Assembly (NCBI GenBank): GCA_017484205.1
Contig: JAFUTO010000001.1
Span: 1 to 55,686, forward strand
Source of the DNA: Bacilli bacterium
GTDB lineage: Bacteria; Bacillota_I; Bacilli_A; RF39; UBA660
DNA: 55,686 nucleotides
Direction of reading: 5' to 3'
This document shows, one piece after another, positions 1 to 8,654 of this stretch. Position 1 is the stretch's first letter. The number at the start of each line of letters is the position of its first letter. Made by a program: the position numbers and the translations under genes. The notes under the pieces are model-generated. The model saw only the letters and a program-made list of their open reading frames with translations, did not search any database and was not told the DNA's origin.

Positions 1-57
1 AACATATTCATCAACTACTTTCTTTTTAAATTCATTAGTGTATTTATTATTAGGCAT
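1..57 (-). CDS. IS3-family transposase OrfA, N-terminus only (runs off window)
   Basis: Nineteen codons are visible, starting MPNNKYTNEFKKKVV, which is typical of the helix-turn-helix OrfA proteins of IS3/IS150 elements (Lys-rich 'EFKKKVV' opening). An AAAGGAGG ribosome-binding site lies at about 68-78 on the minus strand. The gene continues beyond position 1. In intact elements OrfA is fused to the DDE catalytic OrfB by -1 frameshifting. That part is outside the window. Confidence 0.65.
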   Translation of the reverse strand, partial: MPNNKYTNEFKKKVVDEYV

Positions 58-139
58 AAAAATAAAACCTCCTTTCTTGAGATTCTATTTTATACGAAAC
101 TAGTCTTTTTTTAAAGTGTCCAAAATAGGGTTCACTTCA
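1..139 (-). mobile_element. End of an IS3-family (IS150-like) insertion sequence
   Basis: Seen: a minus-strand ORF start with a strong ribosome-binding site, and outside it a terminal sequence that, read on the minus strand, begins TGAAGTGAACCC and continues ATTTTGGACAC. IS150-type elements typically start TG and carry a similar ACCC...TTGGACA terminal repeat (family knowledge). The likely element boundary is the CA at 138-139. Only the left end of the element lies in the window, so the second transposase frame, the other inverted repeat and the target duplication cannot be seen. Confidence 0.65.
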
Positions 140-417
140 AACATTTAGTTAAAGAATTAAATATTACTGAAAAAGAAGCTGATAACATTTATAATGTATC
201 TAGTTCGATTGTAGTTGGTGAAATAAAAAACGAAATTGTAATAACAGGTTATGACATTGCTTATTTTGTATCAATATTAACAATTATAGGATCACTAGTT
301 TTAGCGCTATTTCAATTTATAAATAAGACAAATGAATGGGATAAAGTAATTATGTTCTTTATACTTGGATTTATAGGGTATTATACTAATAAAGAAAATA
401 GAAAGAAAAATAAATAG
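140..417 (+). pseudogene. 3' remnant of a membrane-protein gene cut by the IS
   Basis: An open frame without a start codon runs directly from the IS boundary to a TAG at 415-417. It encodes about 92 residues with two hydrophobic stretches (around YDIAYFVSILTIIGSLVLAL and VIMFFILGFIGYY) separated by a short polar linker, and a Lys-rich C-terminal tail. It is followed by its own terminator. I read it as the C-terminal half of a small integral membrane protein whose 5' part lies on the other side of the IS. Family unknown. Confidence 0.6.
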
Positions 418-420
418 AAA

Positions 421-450
421 AAGGTTGAATTTATTCAACTTTTTATTTTT
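421..450 (+). terminator. Rho-independent terminator after the disrupted gene
   Basis: GTTGAA/TTCAAC stem (424-429 with 434-439), extended by a G-T and A-T pairs, followed by a T-rich run. It sits just after the stop codon of the truncated gene. Confidence 0.7.
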
Positions 451-509
451 GTTTAACTAGATAAAAATTATATTTTATGATATATTAATAATAGAAAGGT
501 AGTGGTAAT

Positions 510-2333
510 ATGAAAAAGCATATTGGGGGTATAGTAACACTTGTTATATTAATTGTTTTAACAGTAGTGATATCTATAGTTTATATAAATAAATATAATA
601 GTATCAGTACTTTAAAAGTTAATTTGACTAATCTAACATATGAAGTAGATGATAGTGTTATAGAATTAAAAAAGTATACACAAGATGAATTTGATGCATT
701 TGTAAAAGATTATAATGAAGGCAATTTACCTAGTATTTATGTAACTGAATTTATCTTTGATGGAGTTGCTATGGTAAAACCTTATGATTTAGATGACTTT
801 TTAGAGGAAGGTAATGATTATGAATATGATGCATTAGAAATAACAACTATTAATGTCAATACCATAGGTAATATTGAATTCACTGGTGAAATAGTAGGTG
901 GTATGATTGCCGTTAATACAAATGATATTAAAGGTAATATTAATTTAGTATTAAATGGCGTTAATATTGATACTGATTCTAAAAAAGTACCTGCTATATA
1001 TGTATATAACAAAGATATAAATTATACTGATCATAAAGTTACCATTAAAACTGTAGAAGGAACTCAAAACTACATTGAAGGTGGTAAATTAAAGAAAACT
1101 AGTTTAGTCGCAAATGAAGAGTTATCTAATTATACAAATAACTATTCAGGTGATAATAAAACTAATTATGAGACATATACAAATTATTATGGAGTATATA
1201 CTAGCAGTGAAATTAATAACATATTATTCGCGAAAATAGAAGCTGATAAAGAAGATTTACAAGATGGAGATCCATACTATTTTTATAAAGCATCAGGTGC
1301 CATTTCTTCAGATATCGATTTATATTTTGAAGGAGAAGGATACTTAAGTGTTATTAGTAAGAATAAAGAAGGTATTGAAACTAAAGGTAATTTAACATTT
1401 AGTGGAGGAACGGGAGACTATTATATAAATGCAGAGGATGATTGCTTGAATACTACAACTGATGGAGATAATTATAGAAATAGTCTAACAATTGATGTTA
1501 ATAAATTAGTTGCTATTGTAGATTTAGATGCAGATGAAGGTGATGCAATTGATTCTAATGGTACATTAACAATTAATGGTGGAATTGTTATTGCGTTATC
1601 AAAACCAGGACAAGATGCAGGATTAGATTCATCTAAAGGGACATATGTAAATGGTGGTACTATTTTAGCTACAGGTGATATGTATGATGAAATTAGTAGT
1701 GATTCAAAACAAAACTTTATTGTATTATCTATGGGTGAAAGAATAAGTGAGGATACATTAATTACCTTATTAGATGACACTGAAAATGTAATATTTTCAT
1801 ATCTAACTGATAGGACTTATACTAATTTAATATATAGTAGTTCATCTTTAAAAGAAGGTACATATTCATTATATAAGGGTGGTAGTGTAACAGGAACTAA
1901 TGAATATGGATTATATAGAACTATCACAAATTATCAAAAAGGTACTATGTTAGGATATACTAATACTGGTGTGGGAATGCAAGGTGGACCTATGGGTGAT
2001 AATCAAGGTAATCAAATGACCCCTCCAAGTGATATGGGTGAAAGACCTAGTATGCCTGAAGGAGAAGCTCCAAGTGATATGGGTGAAAGACCTAGTATGC
2101 CAGAAGGTGAAGCTCCATCAAATATGGGTGAAAGACCTAGTATGCCTGAAGGAGAAGTTCCATCAAATATGGGCGAAAGACCTAGTATGCCAGAAGGTGA
2201 AAATTCATCAAATATGGGAAATGCACCTACTGATATGCAAGGAACTAATAATATAACTTCTGCTACAAATAAAGAATTTATAGTAAGTGGTATTGTTAAT
2301 ATATTTAGTGGAGTTGCTACATATAGTGAATAA
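510..2333 (+). CDS. Surface protein with Cthe_2159-like carbohydrate-binding domain
   Basis: 607 residues. One N-terminal membrane anchor (about residues 8-28) precedes a long beta-rich extracellular region. The stretch at about residues 295-400 (GTGDYYINAEDDCLNTT, DGDAIDSNGTLTINGG, GQDAGLDSSKGTYVNGG) is characteristic of the carbohydrate-binding family typified by Clostridium thermocellum Cthe_2159 (formerly DUF4353), a calcium-binding beta-helix that binds cellulose and acidic sugars. Residues about 506-570 are four tandem 15-residue Met/Pro/Glu repeats, then a short polar tail. The start has an AAAGGTAGTGG site upstream. Probable role (inference): glycan binding or adhesion at the cell surface. 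There is no catalytic domain that I recognise. It is monocistronic: a terminator overlaps the stop codon. Confidence 0.75.
   Translation: MKKHIGGIVTLVILIVLTVVISIVYINKYNSISTLKVNLTNLTYEVDDSVIELKKYTQDEFDAFVKDYNEGNLPSIYVTEFIFDGVAMVKPYDLDDFLEEGNDYEYDALEITTINVNTIGNIEFTGEIVGGMIAVNTNDIKGNINLVLNGVNIDTDSKKVPAIYVYNKDINYTDHKVTIKTVEGTQNYIEGGKLKKTSLVANEELSNYTNNYSGDNKTNYETYTNYYGVYTSSEINNILFAKIEADKEDLQDGDPYYFYKASGAISSDIDLYFEGEGYLSVISKNKEGIETKGNLTFSGGTGDYYINAEDDCLNTTTDGDNYRNSLTIDVNKLVAIVDLDADEGDAIDSNGTLTINGGIVIALSKPGQDAGLDSSKGTYVNGGTILATGDMYDEISSDSKQNFIVLSMGERISEDTLITLLDDTENVIFSYLTDRTYTNLIYSSSSLKEGTYSLYKGGSVTGTNEYGLYRTITNYQKGTMLGYTNTGVGMQGGPMGDNQGNQMTPPSDMGERPSMPEGEAPSDMGERPSMPEGEAPSNMGERPSMPEGEVPSNMGERPSMPEGENSSNMGNAPTDMQGTNNITSATNKEFIVSGIVNIFSGVATYSE
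2031..2210 (+). repeat. Four tandem 45-bp in-frame repeats
   Basis: Units start at 2031, 2076, 2121 and 2166, exactly 45 bp apart. Each codes for a DMGERPSMPEGEAPS-like 15-residue unit (D/N, A/V/N variants). The copies differ mostly at the third codon positions and at one or two residues. A low-complexity stalk of this kind can change length by slippage or recombination. Confidence 0.95.
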
Positions 2334-2367
2334 GTAGATTTTAAATCTACTTTTTGTGTGGTATAAT
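2332..2367 (+). terminator. Terminator followed directly by an extended -10 promoter
   Basis: Stem AAGTAGATTT (2332-2341) with AAATCTACTT (2343-2352), then a T-run. Immediately downstream, TGGTATAAT (2359-2367) is an extended -10 for the next gene. Any -35 contact would fall within the terminator hairpin. Same design as at about 3981, 4882, 7191 and 8605. Confidence 0.8.
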
Positions 2368-2396
2368 TACATTAGATATATTTATAGGGAGGATTT

Positions 2397-3986
2397 ATGA
2401 AAAGAAATATTTTAAGTATTATTGTAGAAATTGTAATAGCTTTAGTAGCTTACTACTTATTTTTACCAGTTATTAATCCAACGGCATTTTCGTTTTGGGC
2501 ATTTGTAATATTTATTATAATAGAAGTATGGATAATATCTTCTTTCTCATCAATAATAAATAGTAGACTTAAACTATCTAGACTAAAAGATTTACCTAAA
2601 ATGACACTATTTTCTATGAGTGCTATAGCTATTATAATAATGGGAACTATTATAATAGACATTATAGTTGGACCTATCTTTAATGCTAAAAGTTATTCAG
2701 AAAGAATTAGTGTAGTAGAAGGTGTGTTCCAAGAAGATATAGAAGAAGTAGATTTTTCTAAAGTACCATTATTGGATAAAGCTTCATCTGAAAAAGTAGG
2801 TGATAGAATAATGGGACAATATGGTGAATATGTATCTCAATTCTATGTATCAGACGAGTATACTCAAATTAATTATAATGATGATATTATTAGAGTTACA
2901 CCATTGGAATACGATGGATTTATTAAATGGTTAGTTAATAAAAAAGAGGGTATAGGCGCGTATATCACAGTTAATTCAGTTAATGGTGAAGTAAAATTAG
3001 TTAAATTAGATAAAGGAATGAAATATCTTAGCAGTGCTTATTTCAATAGTAACTTAAAAAGAAAATTAAGATTTTCTTATCCATTTACAATAATGGGAGA
3101 TGCTAAATTTGAAATAGATAATGATGGTAATCCATATTATATTGTACCTACACTTGGATATACTGGTGTCAGTACGAAAACCCGTGTTACAGGAGCTATT
3201 ATCTTTAATCCAGTAACAGGTGAATCTCAAAAATATAGTTTAGAAGATATACCTAAATGGGTAGATAATGTATATCCATCATATTTAGTTATAGAACAAG
3301 TAAATGATTGGGGAACTTATAGAAGTGGATTTGTAAATTCGATATTTGGTCAAAAGAATGTTGTTAATACAACAGAAGGATATAATTATTTAGCTTTAAA
3401 TGATGACATATATTTATATACTGGTATTACATCAGTTCTTACAGATGAATCTAACTTAGGATTTATATTAACTAATTTAAGAACAGGAAAAACAGCATTA
3501 TACAATGTTGCTGGTGCAGAAGAATATTCGGCTATGGATTCTGCAGAAGGTCAAGTTCAACAAATGAGTTATACATCAACATTCCCATTATTAATTAATT
3601 TAAAGGGACATCCTACATATTTAGTTTCATTAAAAGATAATGCAGGATTAGTTAAGATGTATGGCTTTGTAGATGTTACTGATTATCAAAAAGTAGTTGT
3701 TACTGATGCCGCGTTAGGAATTAAAAAAGCTGCTGAAAATTACTTAAATACTAATCCAAAAGATACATCAAGTGATATAAAAACTAAAGAGATAACAATT
3801 AAGAAAATAACTACAGCAGTTAAAGATGGTAATACATATTATTATATAGTTGACACTGAAGGAGACAAGTATGTGTCAAATATAAGTGTATCTAATTATT
3901 TACCATTTATAGGTACAAATGAAAACATTACTATAATGTATTATAATGAATCTGATATAACAGAAATAATAAGAATAGAAAAGTAG
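2397..3986 (+). CDS. Membrane-anchored protein of unknown function
   Basis: 529 residues. Three hydrophobic helices lie near the N-terminus (about 4-25, 31-50 and 69-92), followed by a large soluble domain of about 430 residues. That domain is rich in beta-strand-like segments, with aromatic/Gly motifs such as GQYGEYVSQFYVSDEYTQ and VNDWGTYRSGF. I do not recognise a catalytic motif or a named family with certainty. Topology suggests an extracytoplasmic C-terminal domain (inference). The ribosome-binding site is GGGAGGA seven bases before the ATG. It is transcribed alone: its own promoter is upstream and the stop codon TAG (3984-3986) lies inside the stem of the next terminator. Confidence 0.6.
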   Translation: MKRNILSIIVEIVIALVAYYLFLPVINPTAFSFWAFVIFIIIEVWIISSFSSIINSRLKLSRLKDLPKMTLFSMSAIAIIIMGTIIIDIIVGPIFNAKSYSERISVVEGVFQEDIEEVDFSKVPLLDKASSEKVGDRIMGQYGEYVSQFYVSDEYTQINYNDDIIRVTPLEYDGFIKWLVNKKEGIGAYITVNSVNGEVKLVKLDKGMKYLSSAYFNSNLKRKLRFSYPFTIMGDAKFEIDNDGNPYYIVPTLGYTGVSTKTRVTGAIIFNPVTGESQKYSLEDIPKWVDNVYPSYLVIEQVNDWGTYRSGFVNSIFGQKNVVNTTEGYNYLALNDDIYLYTGITSVLTDESNLGFILTNLRTGKTALYNVAGAEEYSAMDSAEGQVQQMSYTSTFPLLINLKGHPTYLVSLKDNAGLVKMYGFVDVTDYQKVVVTDAALGIKKAAENYLNTNPKDTSSDIKTKEITIKKITTAVKDGNTYYYIVDTEGDKYVSNISVSNYLPFIGTNENITIMYYNESDITEIIRIEK

Positions 3987-4023
3987 ATTTAAATCTACTT
4001 TTTTTTATAAATTGTAGTATAAT
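3981..4023 (+). terminator. Perfect-palindrome terminator with promoter behind it
   Basis: AAGTAGATTTAAATCTACTT (3981-4000) is a perfect 20-bp palindrome followed by T-rich sequence to 4006. The stop codon of the upstream gene is in the left arm. TATAAT at 4018-4023 serves the next gene. Confidence 0.85.
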
Positions 4024-4042
4024 TGAATAGGAGTGTGATAAT

Positions 4043-4882
4043 ATGAAAAAGAAAATATTAAGTTTAGTATTATGTGGAATTATTATTCTAGGTATTACAG
4101 GATGTGGATCAAAGAATGAATTTGTATTATCTAATAATCTTAAAGATGATGAAACAGGTATAACAATAACTCCTAATGAATATATAGATGATGATGTCAA
4201 AGTAGTAGTAGAAGATAAGACAAATGATGTAACTATGGTAGATGGAGTTTTACACTATGTTGCTTATGATATTTCATTAGCTAAATATGATGGAGATATT
4301 AAGTTAGATAAAAAAATAGATATATCTAAAGAAGTAGAAGTATCTATTAAAATACCAAGTAATTTTAATAAAGATAATGATTTAGTTATTTATTATATGA
4401 AAGATGATAAAATTGAAGAAACTTATGAAGTAGAAGTAGATGGTGAGTTAGCTAAGTTTAAAACAACACATTTTTCTATTTATGTTTTAGCTGAAATAGA
4501 AAAAGCAAAAGAAGAAAAAACAGTAGAAAATACAAAAGAAGAAACTAAGACTGTAGAATCAACAACTCAAGCTCAACCAACTACTCCATCTCAAACTCAA
4601 CCAGCAACTACAACAAAAGAAACAAAAGAAGATGTAGCGTCACCTTCTTGTACACCTAAGAAATTTGAAAATAAATATACTTATGTATATGATACTGAAT
4701 ATGAATGCGAGCACCAAGGAAATCAAGATTACTTTTATGTTGATGATAATAAATTAGTAGAAGATCTTATGTGGTATAACTGTAAGAAAATAGTAGATGA
4801 CTGTGGTGATACCTATTGGGGAATGTATTTTAGAGTTTGGGTAAAACCAGATTATAATGAAATAATAGATTACTATTATTAA
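4043..4882 (+). CDS. Secreted lipoprotein, unknown function
   Basis: 279 residues. The N-terminus MKKKILSLVLCGIIILGITGC is a signal peptide with a lipobox ending at Cys21, so the mature protein is probably lipid-anchored outside the membrane. Residues about 27-152 form an Ig-like, beta-rich segment ending TTHFSIYVLAE, a pattern frequent in Clostridium-type surface proteins. A Thr/Glu/Gln-rich linker follows (about 153-200), then a C-terminal domain of about 75 residues with Cys residues (SCTPKK, YECEHQG, YNCKKIVDDCG) that could form disulfides. Family not recognised. Own promoter and terminator. Confidence 0.65.
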   Translation: MKKKILSLVLCGIIILGITGCGSKNEFVLSNNLKDDETGITITPNEYIDDDVKVVVEDKTNDVTMVDGVLHYVAYDISLAKYDGDIKLDKKIDISKEVEVSIKIPSNFNKDNDLVIYYMKDDKIEETYEVEVDGELAKFKTTHFSIYVLAEIEKAKEEKTVENTKEETKTVESTTQAQPTTPSQTQPATTTKETKEDVASPSCTPKKFENKYTYVYDTEYECEHQGNQDYFYVDDNKLVEDLMWYNCKKIVDDCGDTYWGMYFRVWVKPDYNEIIDYYY

Positions 4883-4918
4883 AAAGTAGTTTTAAAAACT
4901 ACTTTTTTGTTGTATAAT
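4882..4918 (+). terminator. Terminator followed by -10 element
   Basis: AAAAGTAGTTTT pairs with AAAACTACTTTT around 4882-4906, then T-run. TATAAT is at 4913-4918, five to ten bases after the T-run, ahead of the acyltransferase gene. Confidence 0.8.
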
Positions 4919-4968
4919 TGAATATGTAAAAATAATTATCATAAAATTATAAGTATGGAGTGTGTAGT

Positions 4969-7197
4969 ATGAAGTATAAAAAGGAAGAAAAAAAATATTA
5001 TAGAGATTTAGATATAGTTAGGGTATTTGCTTGTATAGCAATATTTTTATATCATTTAGGTATATTAAAGGGTGGTTATCTAGCTGTTTGTACTTTCTTT
5101 GCATTAAGTGGATATCTATCTTGTATATCAGCCTTTAGAAAAGAAAAGTTTTCATTAAAAGATTATTATAAAAATAGATTTTTACATATATACTTACCAT
5201 TATTATTGGTTGTATTTATATCTATTGCGGTAGTATCTTTAATTCCTAGTATTGGTTGGATTAATTTAAAACCAGAGACAACATCAGTATTGTTAGGATA
5301 TAATAATTTTTGGCAATTAAATGCAAATTTAGATTATTTTACAAGACATGTTGATTCTCCATTTATGCATTTATGGTATATCGCGATTTTATTACAATTC
5401 GATTTAGTATTTCCATTTATATATATAGGTTTAAAAAAATTAGGTGATAAATATAATAAAATTATTCCTTGTATTATAACAATGGCATTAGCTATTATAG
5501 GTGCTACTTGTTTCTATATTATGAGTACAAATCAAAATGTGATGATAGTATACTACAATACTTTCTTAAGAATTTATTCATTATTATTTGGTTTATCATT
5601 AGGATTTATTCATTCTTATTATAGTGTTGTAGTTCCAGAAGAATTAAAGAAGAAACCTTTCAATATAATAATGTATTGCTCATATATGGTATTTTTAATA
5701 TGTTTATTTATTATGATAGATTCTGCATCTATTTTCTTCGCATCAGCTATGATAATTACTACTTTAGTAACTTTACGTATAATAGATTATAGTACTATTA
5801 CACCTAAGAAAAATTTATCTAAGGCAGATAAAGTAGTTAAGTCTTTATCAAGTGTAAGTTATGAAGTGTATTTATTTCAATATCCTGTAATATTTTTATT
5901 ACAAAACTTAAATATACCAGAATTTATAAAAGTTTTATTAATTATAATAATTGTATTTATAGTATCTTATATTTTACATTTTAGTCTTAACTTTGATAAA
6001 AAAGGTAAATATAAAATAATTAAATATATTATTCGAATAATTATATTAGGTATAAGTTTATATGGAATATTCCAATATATCATCGCAGAAGATCACACAG
6101 CTGAAATGAAAGCTTTGGAAGAACAATTAAATGAAAATCAAAAAATGGTAGAAACAAAGCAAGAAGAGTACTTGTCTCATTTAAAAGAAGAGGAAGATGC
6201 TTGGAATGCTTTAATGGATGATTTAGATAATGCAGAAGAAAAGTTACATGAATTAGTTACTAATTTACCAGTGGTAGGTGTAGGAGATTCAGTTATGCTA
6301 GGAGCGAGTCCAAATTTATATGAGACATTCCCTAATGCTTATATTGATGCAAAAGTTTCAAGAACTGATTACGAAGCAGGTGGCATACTAAAAAATTTAG
6401 CTAGTAGGGGAATGCTTGGGGAACCAATCGTTATTAACTTAGGTGCGAATGGTGGTTGTCCTGAAGCATGTAGAATAGAGATTATGAATGTTATTGGAGA
6501 TCGTAAAGCATTTTGGTTGAATGTAACAAATGATAAAGATGTGCATATGAATAGTAGAATAGAATCTTTAGCAAGTAAATACTCTAATTTACATGTTATA
6601 GATTGGAATTCTATTTCAACTGGGCATCCTGAATATTTCGTATCTGATGGTATTCATCTAACTACTACTGGTAGGAAAGCCTTTGCTACAGCAATATATA
6701 ATTCAATATATGAAGTATATTTAGCTGAGCATAATGCTAAAAAAGAACAATTATTACAAGAACATGAGGATGAGCTTAAAACTAAAGTAACATTCTATGG
6801 AAATGATTTATTATTAAATGCATTTGATAGTGTACATGATAACTTTGAAACAGCCAAGTTTGCTATTAATAAAGAATATACTTTTGATTTATTAAAAGCG
6901 GAAATAGAAAAAAGTGCTTTAGATAATTCATTAACTTATAAAATAGTATTTGCTTTTGATAAAACATTAGACTTAAGTATTGATGAATATAATGAATTAA
7001 TAGAATTATGTAAAGAACATGAAATATATATATTGCTTATTAATAAAGAATATACTTTTGATTATGATAATGTAATAACTATCGATTTTTATAAGGAAAT
7101 TAGTTCTCATCCAGAATATTTAATGGTTGATAAAATCCATTTAACTGAAGATGGTAATAATGCTTTAAGTAATATGTTAAAAGAAACAATAAAGTAG
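4969..7197 (+). CDS. OatA-like membrane O-acyltransferase with two SGNH-type domains
   Basis: 742 residues from the ATG at 4969. GGAG at 4957-4960 is eight bases upstream, and the longer in-frame GTG at 4960 is part of that ribosome-binding site. Residues about 10-365 are the multi-spanning acyltransferase-3 domain (RDLDIVRVFACIAIFLYHLG with the conserved His). A coiled-coil linker follows (about 375-430), then an extracellular SGNH esterase/transferase domain with GVGDSVMLGA (Ser about 440), an NLGANGG block, and SDGIHLT (Asp about 559, His about 562). This is the architecture of peptidoglycan O-acetyltransferases such as OatA. Unusually, a second SGNH-like copy follows (about 605-742): GNDLLLNA replaces the nucleophile motif, but HPEYLMVDKIHLTEDG keeps the Asp/His motif. 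Likely role: O-acylation of cell-wall polymer (substrate inferred). Confidence 0.8.
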   Translation: MKYKKEEKKYYRDLDIVRVFACIAIFLYHLGILKGGYLAVCTFFALSGYLSCISAFRKEKFSLKDYYKNRFLHIYLPLLLVVFISIAVVSLIPSIGWINLKPETTSVLLGYNNFWQLNANLDYFTRHVDSPFMHLWYIAILLQFDLVFPFIYIGLKKLGDKYNKIIPCIITMALAIIGATCFYIMSTNQNVMIVYYNTFLRIYSLLFGLSLGFIHSYYSVVVPEELKKKPFNIIMYCSYMVFLICLFIMIDSASIFFASAMIITTLVTLRIIDYSTITPKKNLSKADKVVKSLSSVSYEVYLFQYPVIFLLQNLNIPEFIKVLLIIIIVFIVSYILHFSLNFDKKGKYKIIKYIIRIIILGISLYGIFQYIIAEDHTAEMKALEEQLNENQKMVETKQEEYLSHLKEEEDAWNALMDDLDNAEEKLHELVTNLPVVGVGDSVMLGASPNLYETFPNAYIDAKVSRTDYEAGGILKNLASRGMLGEPIVINLGANGGCPEACRIEIMNVIGDRKAFWLNVTNDKDVHMNSRIESLASKYSNLHVIDWNSISTGHPEYFVSDGIHLTTTGRKAFATAIYNSIYEVYLAEHNAKKEQLLQEHEDELKTKVTFYGNDLLLNAFDSVHDNFETAKFAINKEYTFDLLKAEIEKSALDNSLTYKIVFAFDKTLDLSIDEYNELIELCKEHEIYILLINKEYTFDYDNVITIDFYKEISSHPEYLMVDKIHLTEDGNNALSNMLKETIK

Positions 7198-7224
7198 ATT
7201 TAATATCTACTTTTTTGATATAAT
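7191..7224 (+). terminator. Terminator plus extended -10 promoter
   Basis: AAAGTAGAT (7191-7199) pairs with ATCTACTTT (7205-7213). The TAG stop of the acyltransferase (7195-7197) is in the stem. The last T of the run begins TGATATAAT (7216-7224), an extended -10 for the hydrogenase gene. Confidence 0.85.
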
Positions 7225-7243
7225 GTTAATAGTAGGTGGTAGT

Positions 7244-8593
7244 ATGGAAAAAGGTTTATTAGAAGTTCCTATATCAAAAAATAATGATGCGATAGAAAAA
7301 AATGAAAAGAAATGTATTGTATGTGGTCTATGTATGAGAGTGTGTACTGATGATGTTACAGTCGCGCGCATGTATGAGATAGACTCATTAAAAGAACCTA
7401 TTTGTATCAATTGTGGGCAATGTAGTAATGTATGTCCAACAGATGCCATAAGAGAAAAACTTGATTATTTGAAAGTAAAAAACATCTTACATAATAAAAA
7501 AGGTAAGAAAGTAGTTTTTAGTATTGCCCCTGCGGTAAGAGTATCTTTAGGAGAAAGTTTAGGATATTCTGTAGGTACTAATCTAGAAGGTAAAATAGCT
7601 TCTATTTTAAGATCTCTTGGTGCAGATTATGTCTTTGACATAACTTTTGGAGCAGATCTAACGATAATGGAAGAAGCAATGGAATTTGTTAATAGAATAA
7701 AAAATAATGGAGTATTACCTCAATTTACAAGTTGTTGTCCTGCTTGGGTTAAATATTTAGAAATATTTTATCCTAACCTTATACCTAACTTGTCTACGAC
7801 TAAAAGCCCCATAGCAATGCAATCAACAATTATCAAAACCTATTTTGCTCAAAATAATAATTTAAAACCTACTGATATTGTTAATATAGTAGTCGCACCA
7901 TGTACAGCAAAAAAATCAGAGATAAATAGGAGTGAATTAAGTATAACTTCTAAAGATACAGATTATATCCTAACTACTAGAGAATTAGCTATGTTAATTA
8001 AAGAAGAAAATATAGATATTATGAAACTTAAAGATTCAAAATATGACTCTCCTATGCCAAGAGGATCAGGTGCAGGTGTAATATTTGGTACATCTGGTGG
8101 AGTATGTGAAGCAACATTAAGAACAACTTACTATTTTATGACAGGTAAAAACTTACCTAAAAGTAAAATTATATTTAAGTCAGTAAGAGGTATGGAAGGT
8201 ATAAAAGAAGCAAGCATAAATATAGATGGTAGGGAAATTAAAGTCGCGGTATGTAATGGTATGAAAAACGCGAAAGAATTAATTGATAAATTATTAAAAA
8301 AAGAAGTTTATTATGATTTTATAGAAGTTATGAACTGTATTGGTGGCTGTATAGCAGGTGGTGGTATGCCTAAGGTAAAACCTCATGATATGTTAGATAC
8401 TAAAATTGCTAGAATGAATGCCTTATATAGTGAAGATGAGAATCTAGATCTTAGATTATGTCATGAGAATCCTAATATCATATCTATATATGAAAATTAT
8501 TTAGAAAATCCTAATAGTAAAATTGCACAAGAATTATTACATACAAAATATGAAGATAAATCATATATGTTAAAAGATAATAAAAAAGATTAA
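7244..8593 (+). CDS. [FeFe]-hydrogenase-like protein
   Basis: 449 residues from ATG 7244 with an AGGTGG site 5-10 bases before it. An upstream in-frame ATG at 7223 overlaps the -10 box and cannot be transcribed. Two ferredoxin-type [4Fe-4S] motifs (CIVCGLCMRVC and CINCGQCSNVC) at about residues 26-75 feed an H-cluster domain. L1 is TSCCPAWV, L2 is APCTAKKSEI, and L3 is MNCIGGCIAGGG. All four H-cluster cysteines and the proton-transfer Cys of L1 are kept. L2 usually starts M-P-C and L3 usually reads A-C-P-G-G-C, so the active-site surroundings are not textbook. Family role: hydrogen production or uptake with ferredoxin. A sensory or non-hydrogenase role cannot be excluded. No maturase genes or redox partner subunits are in this window. 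Confidence 0.8.
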   Translation: MEKGLLEVPISKNNDAIEKNEKKCIVCGLCMRVCTDDVTVARMYEIDSLKEPICINCGQCSNVCPTDAIREKLDYLKVKNILHNKKGKKVVFSIAPAVRVSLGESLGYSVGTNLEGKIASILRSLGADYVFDITFGADLTIMEEAMEFVNRIKNNGVLPQFTSCCPAWVKYLEIFYPNLIPNLSTTKSPIAMQSTIIKTYFAQNNNLKPTDIVNIVVAPCTAKKSEINRSELSITSKDTDYILTTRELAMLIKEENIDIMKLKDSKYDSPMPRGSGAGVIFGTSGGVCEATLRTTYYFMTGKNLPKSKIIFKSVRGMEGIKEASINIDGREIKVAVCNGMKNAKELIDKLLKKEVYYDFIEVMNCIGGCIAGGGMPKVKPHDMLDTKIARMNALYSEDENLDLRLCHENPNIISIYENYLENPNSKIAQELLHTKYEDKSYMLKDNKKD

Positions 8594-8604
8594 TAAAGTT
8601 ATTT

Positions 8605-8638
8605 AAAAGTAGATTTAATATCTACTTTTTGTTATAAT
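8605..8638 (+). terminator. Terminator plus extended -10 promoter
   Basis: AAAAGTAGAT (8605-8614) with ATCTACTTTT (8620-8629), then TGTTATAAT (8630-8638), an extended -10 for prfB. Fifth member of the near-identical set in the first 8.7 kb. Confidence 0.85.
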
Positions 8639-8654
8639 TTTTATAGGTGATAAT

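Noticed and set aside
2029..2256. Second open frame across the 45-bp repeats
   Set aside because: It is a by-product of the repeat's open alternative frame; no ribosome-binding site and no sensible protein.
4960..4968. GTG start of the acyltransferase three codons upstream (same pattern at 23019 and 41944)
   Set aside because: These codons overlap the GGAG or AGGTGA ribosome-binding site of the ATG that follows, which is the better start.
7223..7243. Upstream ATG for the hydrogenase gene
   Set aside because: The ATG is within the TATAAT -10 element and so is not transcribed.
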